A stretch of 18,503 nt of DNA from Podochytrium sp. JEL0797 (GCA_027596195.1 JADGJG010000487.1:1-18503); one strand, 5' to 3'; positions 7,288 through 16,732 are shown, numbered from the stretch's first letter. Translations and numbers: made by a program. The notes: a model not told the origin generated them from the letters alone.

Positions 7288-9872
7288 ATCGATTCTGCTG
7301 TTGTCCAATGCCTTTTGTCTGCGCTCGAGGGTGATTTCTTGCGGAATCGCTTTTTGATCAATGGATTTTCAAAGGGAGTTACAAATGATTGATGTGGGAT
7401 TGCGAAACTGGCCTTGTTGATGAGTGTGGAGCTTTTCTTGGGGCCTGGGCCGGCGGAGGAAGAAACGGAAGCCGAGTATTCTGATCGCTGGTTACTTAAT
7501 ACGTCCACCAAACGCGCGTCTGGGGTCGGTTCTGTTTCAATCTCGGTCTTGGCTGTGGGGATGCGAGCTGGCTGGTTTGCCGAGTTGGGGATTCCTTTTT
7601 GGTTTAGAGTGAGACGGACTGGAGAACTCACTCTTCGGCTTGAAGGGGTGTTGGGGATGGATGTGGGGTAGGTGGGAACGGGAGGTACTGAGGTGCCTGA
7701 TTCTGCAAGATACTTTGGCCGATTCGACCTCCCCGAACGCGCGCTGGGACTCCGTGCCTCCCACAGTTCAGTCGCATCCGCATCCTGCATCACGTCTCCC
7801 ATCACCGACGTCGCCGGCCTGTCCAACTCCGGAATCCTCCTCCGCGCGGCAGCAGACCCACTAGGTGCCGTTTGAGCCAACCTCCTCTCCCCACCCCCTG
7901 GCGTCGTCACCTGCACTTGCTGCATCCCTTCCAACACTCCTTCTAGCACCTCCGCCCCGCCTTTCCAGGTTCCTATGGGTTCTAACCCGTTCACGTAGTA
8001 GCTCCCTTTCCACCTCCCACCTTCACGCTCGTTTACTTCCCGTCGCCGTCGTTCTACTTCCTTTTTTAATTCCCATGCGGACTTTTCCCATCGCGCGCGG
8101 TACACGTCTCGCATGCGTCGTTCTTCGGCTAAAGCGTCCATGCATTCGTGTAGGCTTTGTGTCATTGCGTCAAGTTGTGAGTGGAGGAGGCGGAGGTAAG
8201 TTGCGGGGGAGTCGGCGCGGAGAAGGGATTGTGTTTGGTGTGCTAGGATGGTGTTGAGGTGGGTTGTATGGTCTTGGCAATGGGTGGGGCGGGTGAGGGG
8301 GTTGTGGGAGGGGCGGTAGGAGGTGGCGAGGGGGTGGTGTGGGTGGGAAGGGTAGGTGCGGGTAGTGGGGTTGAGGCTTGTGGTTGGGTTGCTGGTGTAT
8401 GAGGGGTGAAGGGGGGGGTGTTAGGTGGTGTGGGGGTGGAGGGGGAGAGGGGGGTTTACCAGAGGTGCTCTTCTTTTTCGAGGCAGGATTTGAGGCCGAC
8501 GGAGAGGATGGAGGGCGGGTCGAATTTTTTCTTTGCGGAGAGCATGTTGGCAGTGTCGTTGATGATTTTGCGGGTGATTTTGGTAGGGTCGTCGGAGCCT
8601 GGGAAATGAATGTTTTTGGGTGAGTTTGTTGCTGTGGAGAAGTCGAAGTATGCTCAACTGGAGTATTCTTGCGACTCGGCTTCTGATTGATAGTGTTCGT
8701 CGTCGCTTGAGAAATCGGTGAATTTTTTTCGCCGGTTCGTGTGGGACGCGGAGGCAGAGTTTAGTTTGACGGACACAATCGGATGTCCTTCTGAGGTGGT
8801 TGAATACACCATAGGCACACCCCCTCCTTGATTTACACCCTCGTGATTCGAAACATATACATTCACTGCCCCCTCTGCCGTTTTAGCCCGCATTTCCAGG
8901 GCCATCATTTGTTCCTTCATTCGGTTCACGAGAATCAAGGCTGCCACGCGTTCACCCTCGAGCTCCGAAACGCGCGTGACCAAGTTTCCGATACTCGCAT
9001 GCGCGATTTCAAGCTTTTTCCCGAGCTCGGCATTGCTGTAGCTCATGGTCTTGATTTTGAGCGACATTTGAGCTGGTGTGAGTGGAAACTGTTTGGTCGC
9101 ACCACCCCCAAAGGCAATATGTCCAGCAATCACTTCCTGTACAGATACACCCATGTCAATCGCCACTTGTGAAATCACGCGTTCCATCAGTTGAGCGAGA
9201 TCGCGAGCGCCAAACGGAGGAGGGGTATCGAGCATGGCGCGTGCAACCGTGACATCTTGCGCGGCACCAAATTGCGCAATCAGTTGTTCGATTCGGTCTG
9301 CAGACAAGGTTGTGCTATCGAACGGGGGCACTTGACTCTGTTTTTTGAATTCGAGTTCTCGTTCGCGGTCTTGTTGCTGTTTCTCCTTTTCGCGTTCTCG
9401 TGCGAGTGCTCGTTCCTTGGTTTCGCGGTCACGCTCTTTGGATAGTTCGGTGTCTGTTGGGGTTGGTTTTGGGGTGGATTCTGGTGGTTTCTCGATTCCG
9501 GTTGGGGGCGCGAGTTTTCCTGAACTGGCTCGTTTGACTAGTCGAGGTTCATTTGTGACATCGGGGGGCGCGACAAAGAAGGCTTCGGAAGGCACGGTTG
9601 GTTCGTGTCCCTGTATAATGGAGGTTCGAACCTGTGAGTAATAATTGCATGTAGGCGAGATGGCAAAAAAAAATTAACGTTACTAATGCTGTACGCGACG
9701 ACGAGAGAATGGCCGGTGAGGGTGGTGGTGGTGGAGGCTGCGCAGACAATACTGCGGTATCCATGTCGACATTGAAGAAGGTGTCGCTCGGGGCAACGCG
9801 TCGTTTCACCTGCGCCCGCTTTGGGGCCGCTGGCTTCGCTGCTGGGGTTGTGCCCGGGTTGGCATTGTCCAT
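7281..9872 (-). CDS. Coiled-coil protein of unknown function (4 exons)
   Basis: Exons 9872-9684, 9631-8659, 8598-8460 and 8391-7281, with introns of 52, 60 and 68 bp, give 803 aa; phases 0, 1 and 2 all match. I do not recognise the family. Seen in order: a Pro/Ala-rich start, a strongly charged helix (about 124-160, ELSKERDRETKERALARERE), a more ordered middle segment (about 170-260), a second coiled coil (about 265-320), a Ser/Asp/Glu-rich stretch, a compact block in exon 3 (KITRKIINDTANMLSAKKKF), a third coiled coil (about 500-560) and a Ser/Pro-rich basic tail. There is no signal peptide or membrane span. The second intron uses the unusual donor GTTGAG; if kept, it adds one Ser and then TGA, giving a 388-residue form. 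The model could instead be two genes split there, but exon 3 has no ATG at its start and the phases fit joining. The stop overlaps the convergent TPS-TPP stop. Confidence 0.68.
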
Positions 9873-10016
9873 TTGGAAATCTTGAATTTGTTCGATGGAT
9901 GGAAATCTGGAAAAGTGAAATGTGCTTCTGGAAAACAACGACGCGATTGCAATACACAAGCCGCATCGAACCTTTTTCGGGGAAAAGGACGAAAAAAGAA
10001 TCGAAAAATCACCAAG
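9873..10016. promoter_or_regulatory. 144-bp divergent intergenic region
   Basis: Lies between the minus-strand coiled-coil gene (start 9872) and the plus-strand secreted protein gene (start 10017), so it should hold both promoters. It is A-rich near the right start codon (CACCAAGATG context). No clear TATA box or known binding site is seen. Confidence 0.4.
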
Positions 10017-10858
10017 ATGCAATTCCTCACTCTCCTCGCTGCAGCCACCGTTTCCGTCTCTGCTGCCTTCAGTTGAGTCCCCTCTCCCTTGGTCCTTCCT
10101 CCGTAGGCACTAACCGCGTGCACTATTCCACCAGCCAACTGCCAGGACTGGACAGCAACCTGCGCGGTTGCCATCCGCCCCAACACCTGCGTTGGATTGG
10201 TCCCGTACTGCACCACGAACGGAGCCGGATATGTCTGTGCTGGTAAGCGTGCAATGGAGTGATGCGACTGCATGATCATGTTCACCAACCCGTTGTTTTG
10301 TGATCACAGCCTGCAAGTGCCAAGGAGGAGACCTCGTGGGAACTCTGCAGGGATCGTCTGTCCAGATGGGATGGACCAACACTGTCTGCCAACGTAAGTG
10401 TTGTCCCTTTGTTTTTGAACCTGTCGGATCGGATTCGGATCACGAGTGATGGGATGGGATTGGATGCGGCGAAATCGAAGCAAGGAGAAAAAGAAAATCT
10501 GCACCATGAGCGAGGATAGCGTCAAAGAGAGTTGTATCAGTGTGCGATAGCTGGGTGATGGGGTCATATCTGTGGACATCTGGGTACTTCTGGAAATGGG
10601 GCTTTTGAGCAGTTGTAATGCGAAGGAGTCGAACTTCACCTTTACTAACCTCCTCTCTCGTCGTTAGAATTCTTTGCCACCAACTCTACCCCTTCGTCAA
10701 CGGACGCTGCTCCCGTTCTCACCACCACCACCTCGTCCATCGTGTCGACTGCCGCTGCAACCAAATCTGGTGCTGCACCCGTCAGCACCACTTCTGCCAG
10801 CTCTGCCAGTGCTGCTGGGTTTGGAGTTGTCGGTGGATTGATGGCGTTGTTGTTCTAA
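10017..10858 (+). CDS. Small secreted 8-cysteine protein with GPI-anchor-type tail (4 exons)
   Basis: Exons 10017-10071, 10135-10242, 10310-10393 and 10668-10858 give 145 aa. The introns are 63, 67 and 274 bp, all in phase 1. Residues 1-18 form a typical signal peptide (MQFLTLLAAATVSVSAAF). The mature N-terminal part has eight cysteines at 21, 28, 37, 44, 53, 55, 57 and 80, including the dense VCACKC, which could make four disulfides. A Ser/Thr/Ala-rich stretch (about 85-125, a likely O-glycosylated stalk) leads to a hydrophobic C-terminus (GFGVVGGLMALLF), as in GPI-anchored cell-wall or plasma-membrane proteins. I do not recognise the cysteine domain. Branch-site-like CTAAC occurs before the first and third acceptors. 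The first donor is GTTGAG; keeping that intron gives a stop right after the signal peptide. The 274-bp third intron is long for this window and could hide an alternative exon. Confidence 0.82.
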
Positions 10859-10895
10859 TGCTCCTTCGCTCGATTTTTTATTGTAATCGCTTAAA

Positions 10896-10901
10896 AATAA
10901 A
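10896..10901 (+). terminator. Polyadenylation signal candidate of the 8-Cys secreted protein gene
   Basis: AATAAA 38 nt after the TAA stop at 10856-10858, in an A/T-rich stretch before the next gene. Confidence 0.45.
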
Positions 10902-10990
10902 CGGAAAGTAAAAGTGGAAGGATTCAAGTGCATAGAAAAACGAATGAAGGGAGAGTTTTGTTTTATTTTTTTTGGAATTCTTTTGGTCGA

Positions 10991-13900
10991 ATGCTTCCAC
11001 GGTCCATCTTCGCCAGCATCCAGCTGGATCCTGACGCTACCGCCTTGGTGCACCTCAGCGATGTGCTCGACATTCTTCCTGCATCCGAATGCTTCCAGGG
11101 CCTCAAGGACAGCCGAGTCCTTCCGCACGGCTTGGTTCTCAGAAAGTGGACTCGATTCCAAGTATGGCGAATGGCCCGCAACTGGGCAAACGCGGTATCC
11201 AAACACGTTGAGACATTGTCTCCATCGAGGAAAGATCCACAGCTGATCACGGGTAACCAGTACGATCAAATAAACCTCTTGATTAATCGAATCCCGCAGT
11301 GGCCATTGGCGTCTCGGACGGGCCCTATCTTCCGGTTCTGCATCTGGCATGTATCCTGTGTCGCCCAGCCGTTGCCCTAGTTCCCATCGACTTGTCCGAT
11401 CCCAGGCTTTCCTTGATTCTCCAAGATGCGGACCCAGCCGTATTCATTCTCGCCACCAACAGTGATATTTCCATCGTTCACGAGGCTGCTGCAAAGCTTT
11501 CGAATGCAGAGGAATCTCGAATCGCGAAAGCTCCCGTGTTGCTGCTGGATAAGCTCGTGAAGCGGGATTTCTGCGTGGCGGACAGTGAGGCACTGGATTG
11601 GTCCTTGTACCATGGCAACGATGTTTCGCATATATATTTCACTAGTGGGAGTACAGGCAAGCCAAAGGGTGCGATGGATTTTTTTGTTGTTTCGACATTT
11701 TGTTTTGATCGGTTTTTTCTCCCTCTCAGGATGCATCTCCACGCTGGCTGCACTCTCATCTTACTGTATCACAGCCAAACCACGCGCCCACTCTCTTGAC
11801 TCCACCTCCACCGTCTTCACAGCCTCCTCGCATACATTCGACCCTTCCCTAGGAGATCACTTGAGCGCTTTCAGCACCGGCAGCGTGCTCGCGCGAGCAA
11901 CACGGTCTCTTGTACTTACATCACTTTCCGTTTGTCTCGAATCGACCCACGCGACGCATGTGTGCACGAACCCGGGTCTGTTTGACACCCTTGGGGACTC
12001 GATTCCCTCGTATTTGAAGGTGGTTGCGTTGGGTGGGGAGGCGATGGGGGTGGATGTTGTTGAGCGGTGTTTGAGGAGGGGTGTGAGGTTGTTGAACACG
12101 TATGGGGTCACGGAGTGTGCGGTTTATCAAATGTGTTTTGAAGTGCGGGGGAAGGGGGAGAGGAAATTGATGGGAATGAGTGGGATGGATGGATGTGAGA
12201 TTTATTTGATGCGGCCAAAGGTTGTTGTGGGTGTAGACGCAGGGGTGTTGGACGTGCATCCCAGTGAGATGCGACGGATTGAAAATGGGAATGTTGTGGG
12301 GGAAGCGAGTGTTGGGGAAATTTGGATTGGTGGTTCTCAAGTTGGAGAAGGATACTTGAATCGCGACGCGTTGTCCAAGGAGAGATTTGTGGATCATCCA
12401 GAGTTTGGTCGCATTTTTCGCACCGGTGATTTGGCCAAGAGTGTCTTGTTGAAACCAGGGGATGATGTGGACCGGTTGGCGTTTGATTTTGGGGGCGATG
12501 GGCCACGGAAAGCTGCATTGGTATTCTTGGGACGAAGCGATACACAAATCAAGGTGAATGGACAGCGGGTGGAAGTGGAGGAAGTGGAGCAGTCTCTTTT
12601 GTCTGCAACGAAGCCGCTCTTGAGCTCGATTGCCGTGGTGTGGAGCAAGGAAGCCAACATGCTGGTTTGCTTCGCGGTCCCTTCGGAGCCTGACACGTAT
12701 TTTGGGGACGAAACTTCTTCTTCGACGCAGCAAGAATCATTCAAGACGGCTATTCGGATTTTGACAGATCTTCTTGTTCACGTTGCCGAACAAGTTCTCC
12801 CTCGCCACATGATTCCTTCCAAATTCGTGTTCGTGCCCACGCTCCCATTCACACCCACGGGGAAAATCTCGCGCACGGAGCTTGCATCGCGGAGCCTTTT
12901 TGAGGATCAGAACGCGGATGATTTCGCAACCCAGTTCGAAGAGGTGGACCCACGCGTGGTTTCTTGGGAGGAGTTTGTCATGCGGATATGGAAGCGCGTG
13001 TTGGGTCTTGCGGAGGGGTATCGCGTCTCGCGAATAGTGCGGTTCGCCGAGTTGGGTGGGGATTCATTGAAGGCGTTGTCGGTTTGTAGAGCGTTGAATG
13101 ATGAATTGTCTGCTGCTGGAGCTGTTGCGAATGTGGAGGAGGAGGAGGATGATGATGGTGTGGATGGGGTTGCTGACAAGTTGGAAAAGCGTGCGGTGAT
13201 TGGAGGAAATGGGTTTGGACAGTTATTGGGCGTGCTGGCGCCTGCTGAAATGCTCAAGCGTCCACGGTTGAAAGATTTCTGTGCGTATTTGGCGGAGGCG
13301 TATTCTGGATTCACACCAGGCGGCGAGCGGGTCTCGACTCCAGGAGGGGCCGTCGCAGAGTCATCAAAAGTACAGCAGCGACCTGCCACGACGAGTGCGA
13401 CGACACAAGATACCGCTTCGACTTTGCTGTACACCGCGGTTTCAGGAAACCTCCCATCCGTGGTCACATTCCTCATCCATTCGCAACACGTGAATCCGAA
13501 CGTTCCCTCCACCCCACGTTTCACGACTCCGCTCCATATCGCCTGCATCAACTCTCACGAGCACATTGTCAAAATCTTGTTGGAAAACGGAGCCTTGTTG
13601 AATTCTTTGGATCCCACGGGTGCCAGTGCGGTCCACCTCGCGAGTCAACATGGGCCCGTGTCGTTGATCAAAATGCTCTTGTTTGGAGTTAACGCGTCTG
13701 CTGGTGAACCGACACGTGGTGGTGGAAAGAAAAAGGGACAGCAGGCTTCTACGGCATCCACTGCGTTGGTGCAAACGGATGATAATGGACAATCGACACT
13801 CCATCATGCAGCGCGGTCTGGAGCACCTAATTCTGTGGTTGAGTTTTTATTGGACACGGTTGCTTCTCCACGGTTTCTGGACATGAAGGACAGCTGGGGC

Positions 13901-14143
13901 CGATCCGCTCTGCACTGGGCGTCTGTGAACGGACATGGAGGGGTTGTCAAAGTGTTGCTCGCGCGAGGGGCTGATGCGAAAATCAAGGATAAGGAAGGAG
14001 AGGATGCGTTGGAGATTGCGGAGCGACGCGCGCGGTGTGGAGAGCAGGCGAGGGGAGGGTTGCGGTCGAGTGTGTTTGGGGATATCGCCAAATCGTTGGG
14101 GGGGAGTGGAGGGACCAAAAACGTTTCACGGTTTTTGAAGTAA
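10991..14143 (+). CDS. NRPS-like protein: adenylation domain, carrier domain, ankyrin repeats (3 exons)
   Basis: Exons 10991-11252, 11300-11668 and 11730-14143, with introns of 47 and 61 bp in phase 1, give 1014 aa. The ANL-superfamily adenylation domain (about 1-600) has readable core motifs: VALVPID (A2), YFTSGSTGKPKG (A3, about 200-211, across intron 2), TFDPS (A4, Asp248), NTYGVTE (A5), FRTGDL (A7), GRSDTQIKVNGQRVE (A8) and TGKISR (A10, Lys589). A carrier domain follows, with the phosphopantetheine site LGGDSLK at Ser656 and an acidic insert near 680-700. Five to six ankyrin repeats occupy about 771-985. It should activate an acid as the adenylate and load it on its own carrier arm. The layout recalls AASDH/ACSF4 (A plus carrier plus beta-propeller), and TFDPS resembles that family, but the substrate is unknown. 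No condensation, reductase or thioesterase domain is present. An in-frame ATG at 10928 would add 21 residues. Confidence 0.9.
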
Positions 14144-14172
14144 TAAATCAGGTGGGTTTTTAATGAAGGGGT

Positions 14173-14662
14173 TTAGAAAGAAATGAGAAGGAGAAATAGC
14201 AGCGGAATTGTGAAATCGGTCCTTCTCGCATCGGATTTAGTGATGGCCATGTCTTTCAAGATTCCCAGGCTGTCGCAAGCTTGAGCAAGGGCAATTGAGT
14301 TGGTTGTAAAGATGGCACCAACTTGCATGGCTTGCGTCGCGTTGCAGGACCGAACACACGATACAAACTGAATGAAGGAGACCAAAAAAAATTACAATTC
14401 AGAATCGCCAACGTTTCCCAAAGAAACGAGATTTTGAGAATACCGAGGTAGCAATGCTGGATTGTTTTGCGATTTCGCATGTTGTCGCCATGATGGTGCT
14501 GTCCATTGTGGTGGTTCCACTGTTCGTGCACCCGAAAAAGCAAGGCGGAGCGACTGAGAGTAAGTCCATCCCGATTTGCACTTGAGGACTGATCTTCAAT
14601 GAAGGAGGCGACGCCAGAGCGACATTGGAAATCGAAATGCCCAAAGCCAAAGAGATCAACAT
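14173..14662 (-). CDS. Secreted 6-Cys family protein, copy A (2 exons)
   Basis: Exons 14662-14444 and 14367-14173 are joined in phase 0 across a 76-bp intron (14368-14443), giving 137 aa. It starts with a short hydrophobic signal peptide (MLISLALGISISNVALA). Six cysteines lie at 41, 45, 62, 77, 81 and 104, in the spacing shared with the next two genes, starting with PPCFFGC. The C-terminus is a hydrophobic GPI-type tail (TIPLLFLLLISF) but lacks the Ser/Ala-rich stalk seen in its neighbours. The start of the signal peptide is unusually short, so a missed upstream exon is possible. The stop is only 29 bp from the convergent stop of the adenylation-ankyrin gene. The spacing recalls a reduced CFEM domain (PxCx3C at the start, Cx3-4C then a distant C at the end); that assignment is inference. 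Confidence 0.7.
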
Positions 14663-14708
14663 TGCTGATGGATTTCCAAAAAGAAAGAATAAACGCGTCG
14701 ATCCGATT

Positions 14709-14714
14709 TTTATT
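14709..14714 (-). terminator. Polyadenylation signal candidate of copy B
   Basis: AATAAA on the minus strand just past the stop of copy B (14730) and within the 67-bp gap before copy A. Confidence 0.4.
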
Positions 14715-14729
14715 GTTCAAAGATTACAT

Positions 14730-15411
14730 TCACAACATGAAGGCCATTCCAACAAAGGCGGAAAGCGCCAAGCTCGTCACCACCTGGATCGCAGCAGACG
14801 TGGCCAAAGGGCTTGTGGAAGAAGGCGAGCCGGTGGAAGCAGACGAACCGGCGGAAGCACTTGCACTCCCGGATGCAATCGATCCCGCAGAAGGCGATCC
14901 AGATGCAGCAGGGGGGGTCAGCAAAGATCCACATGCCTGTCATATTTGTTTTGATTTGTCAGTGACCCCCTGTAAAGAACAATTTGCGCGGAGGAGGAGT
15001 TGGGGACTAGCTTACTACGGGAAGAAGTTGGAGAAAGGTTGTGTTTGACTGCAGACCCATGGCGGCTTGTTGCTGGGCTCCGGTACAGCTTTTTCCCAAG
15101 CAAGCAGTGAACATGTTTTGGGCGGTCGCGTTCTGGCCCATCACCAACGTGCAGAAGGCAATAGTGGTTTGAGTGGGTGTACTGGAATTCGCATTGGCGG
15201 CTCCGACGAGGCACTAAGATGGAGTGTTTGTTTGTTGGTTCAGATGCAAGCGCGCATTGGATCAAAGGCCGCGCGATGGACATACCTGAGTGATACACGC
15301 TGGGCCCGTCGACAAGACCCCAGTCAATGAAGCAATAGCAGCATCCGAGGAAGCATCGGCATTCGCAAAGGTGGCAAGGACCATGATCGCGAAGGAGAGA
15401 ATGGAGTTCAT
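14730..15411 (-). CDS. Secreted 6-Cys family protein, copy B, GPI-type tail (3 exons)
   Basis: Exons 15411-15286, 15213-15019 and 14936-14730 join in phase 0, with introns of 72 and 82 bp, giving 175 aa. The signal peptide is MNSILSFAIMVLATFANA. Cysteines lie at 39, 43, 63, 80, 85 and 109 (GPACITQC ... FC ... ACLGKSC ... PACGSL). A Ser/Ala/Gly/Pro-rich stalk (about 115-150) and a hydrophobic end (LALSAFVGMAFML) indicate a GPI-anchored surface protein. Intron 1 falls exactly between the first Cys pair, just before Cys43. It is flanked on the same strand by the two other family copies, 67 bp and 195 bp away, consistent with tandem duplication. The function is unknown; surface adhesion, haem or metal binding (if truly CFEM-like) or cell-wall structure are all possible. 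Confidence 0.82.
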
Positions 15412-15543
15412 ATTTCTGACAATTTGTGTGTGTTTTTAAGATGCATTTTTTTTCTCTATTCTCCCTTTTTGTCTTCCACAGAAAGGATCTAGAGCTTCAA
15501 AATTACAACTCCGATTGCATTTCAAAATAAACAATTCCGTTCC

Positions 15544-15549
15544 TTTATT
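15544..15549 (-). terminator. Polyadenylation signal candidate of copy C
   Basis: AATAAA on the minus strand, 58 nt past the stop of copy C and before the start of copy B. Confidence 0.35.
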
Positions 15550-15606
15550 TCTTTGCTTTTCGATCGCCAAAGAAACCACCCCCACCTCTACAAGAAAAGA
15601 AGAAAC

Positions 15607-16290
15607 TCAAAGCAAGAACGCGACAGCAAAAGACGCGGCCGCAACCACACCAGAAAACACAGCCTGCGCCCCAGACGTGGAAGCCCCCGTCGTCGTCGAC
15701 GAAGACGCGGCCGCACTCGCGGAACCCGAGGCCGAAGCAGAAGCCGATCCCGAAGCAGAAGCAGCGCCAGTCGCAGCAGCAGTTCCGTTGGCTGTAGACA
15801 TGGCGGCACTAAGAATAGTCATGCAGGCACTCGTGAGAGTTGGGATGGCGGCCGTCAAGTTGGCTAACGCGGTAGCTCCTTGCCCCACCGCGGTTCCCGT
15901 GCACGCCTTGGTCAAGCATGCGGGCGCTTGAGAAACAAGGGCGACCTCGCTAGCAGGGGAGTTCTGTGGTTTTGAATTTTGTTAGGCTGACAATTCAACA
16001 ACGATCAAAACATGCGCGCGCGTCCATACCAAGTCGCTGCAAAGCATCACCCCAAGAGCGGGGTTGACAGCCGTGATGGTTGTGTTTGTGATACAGTTCA
16101 GCAAACACGTGGGGAATGAACCGAGCAATGTGGCGACGTAAGTTTGCGCATCGGGGAGAGACATTGCCGCGGCGGCGCGTTCGTGAACAGCAGCAGAGGC
16201 GACGGCGGCTGGAAGCAATAAAAAGGTTAGAACGCGATATGTTTGGATGCAAAAGACGAACTCACCGAAGAAAAGGACAGGGAATTTCAT
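15607..16290 (-). CDS. Secreted 6-Cys family protein, copy C, GPI-type tail (3 exons)
   Basis: Exons 16290-16266, 16208-16030 and 15963-15607, with introns of 57 and 66 bp (phases 1 and 0), give 186 aa. Splicing rebuilds the signal peptide MKFPVLFFAAVASA; both introns have CTAAC branch-like sites. Cysteines lie at 43, 47, 65, 84, 89 and 115 (FPTCLLNC ... LC ... PACLTKAC ... SAC), the same scaffold as copies A and B. A long Ala/Ser repeat stalk (about 125-170, ASASGSASASASG type) precedes the hydrophobic tail (SGVVAAASFAVAFLL), as expected for GPI anchoring. The stalk is the longest of the three copies. An open frame on the opposite strand of the stalk is an artefact of its low complexity. Confidence 0.82.
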
Positions 16291-16396
16291 GGATGGATGA
16301 TGTGCGTTTTTTGGACAATTTTTTTTTCTCGCCTCCCAACCCTCCGCCCTTCTTCCTCCTTGCGTCTCGGCCTTTCCGAAAAAAAAATAAAAAATG

Positions 16397-16424
16397 TCTT
16401 TAGAAATTATTTTATTTCTAAAGA
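16397..16424. repeat. 11-bp perfect inverted repeat (hairpin) at the 3' end of the small secreted gene
   Basis: TCTTTAGAAAT at 16397-16407 and ATTTCTAAAGA at 16414-16424 are exact reverse complements with a 6-base A/T loop. It overlaps the outer copy of the 36-bp duplication in the 3' flank of the gene at 16454-16732. It may form an A/U-rich stem in the 3' UTR; no function is shown. Confidence 0.75.
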
Positions 16425-16477
16425 AAATGAATAAGGAAGAACTTATTTTATTTCTAAAGAAAATGAATAAGGAAGAA
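16407..16477. repeat. 36-bp tandem duplication, two perfect 35-bp copies
   Basis: Copies lie at 16407-16441 and 16443-16477, identical over 35 bases with one intervening base. On the minus strand each unit reads the last seven codons of the small secreted protein, its TAG stop and an AATAAA-containing A-rich stretch. Confidence 0.95.
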
Positions 16478-16732
16478 AGAAACAACGCCAAGGCAAAAAA
16501 CATCGTTTTTGACGCTCAAAGAAGTCACTGGGATGCTCGCGTTTCCATATTTTTGCAATCCCACGTCGTCCGCAAACGTGCGCGTTTCCGACGCGTGTTT
16601 AGTTGTTGGAATGGGGATTGGCGGCGCGACAGGAAGATGAAAGCCAACGTTGACGCCATTTTCCTGAAAAGCCTGTCTTTGAGCGAGACAAACAGAGAAG
16701 ACGGCGAGGAAGATCAAAAAGGACTTGAGCAT
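16454..16732 (-). CDS. Small secreted protein of unknown function (single exon)
   Basis: A 92-residue intronless frame with a clear signal peptide (MLKSFLIFLAVFSVCLA, then QRQAF). The mature part is short, with a Pro-rich patch (LPVAPPIPIP), and has no cysteines until the last hydrophobic segment (CLGVVSFFLIHFL), which could be a GPI-type tail. It does not have the 6-Cys pattern of the three genes downstream. Its final seven codons plus stop lie in a 36-bp tandem duplication that continues into the 3' UTR. It sits 70 bp downstream of the ankyrin-like gene on the same strand. No family is recognised; because it is a single short frame, expression evidence matters more here than for the spliced genes. 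Confidence 0.55.
   Translation of the reverse strand: MLKSFLIFLAVFSVCLAQRQAFQENGVNVGFHLPVAPPIPIPTTKHASETRTFADDVGLQKYGNASIPVTSLSVKNDVFCLGVVSFFLIHFL

Noticed and set aside
10394..10667. Minus-strand open frame over the third intron of the 8-Cys gene
   Set aside because: No recognisable protein features, overlaps exons of a well supported gene, and the interval has clean donor, branch and acceptor sites for an intron.
10928..10990. Upstream in-frame ATG for the adenylation-ankyrin gene
   Set aside because: It would add 21 residues rich in aromatic amino acids from an A/T-rich leader, unlike the start of adenylation domains; kept only as an alternative.
14599..15048. 149-codon plus-strand frame rich in Glu/Ala/Pro
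   Set aside because: It is antisense to exons of the secreted copies A and B. Its Ala/Glu bias is the complement of the Ser/Ala-rich stalk.
15515..15931. 138-codon plus-strand frame with Glu-Ala repeats
   Set aside because: Antisense to the low-complexity stalk of copy C, which has a signal peptide, matching splice phases and family cysteines.
16407..16477. Possible CRISPR-like or mobile-element repeat
   Set aside because: Only two copies with a single base between them, no spacers, in eukaryotic sequence, and explained by a local tandem duplication of a gene end.
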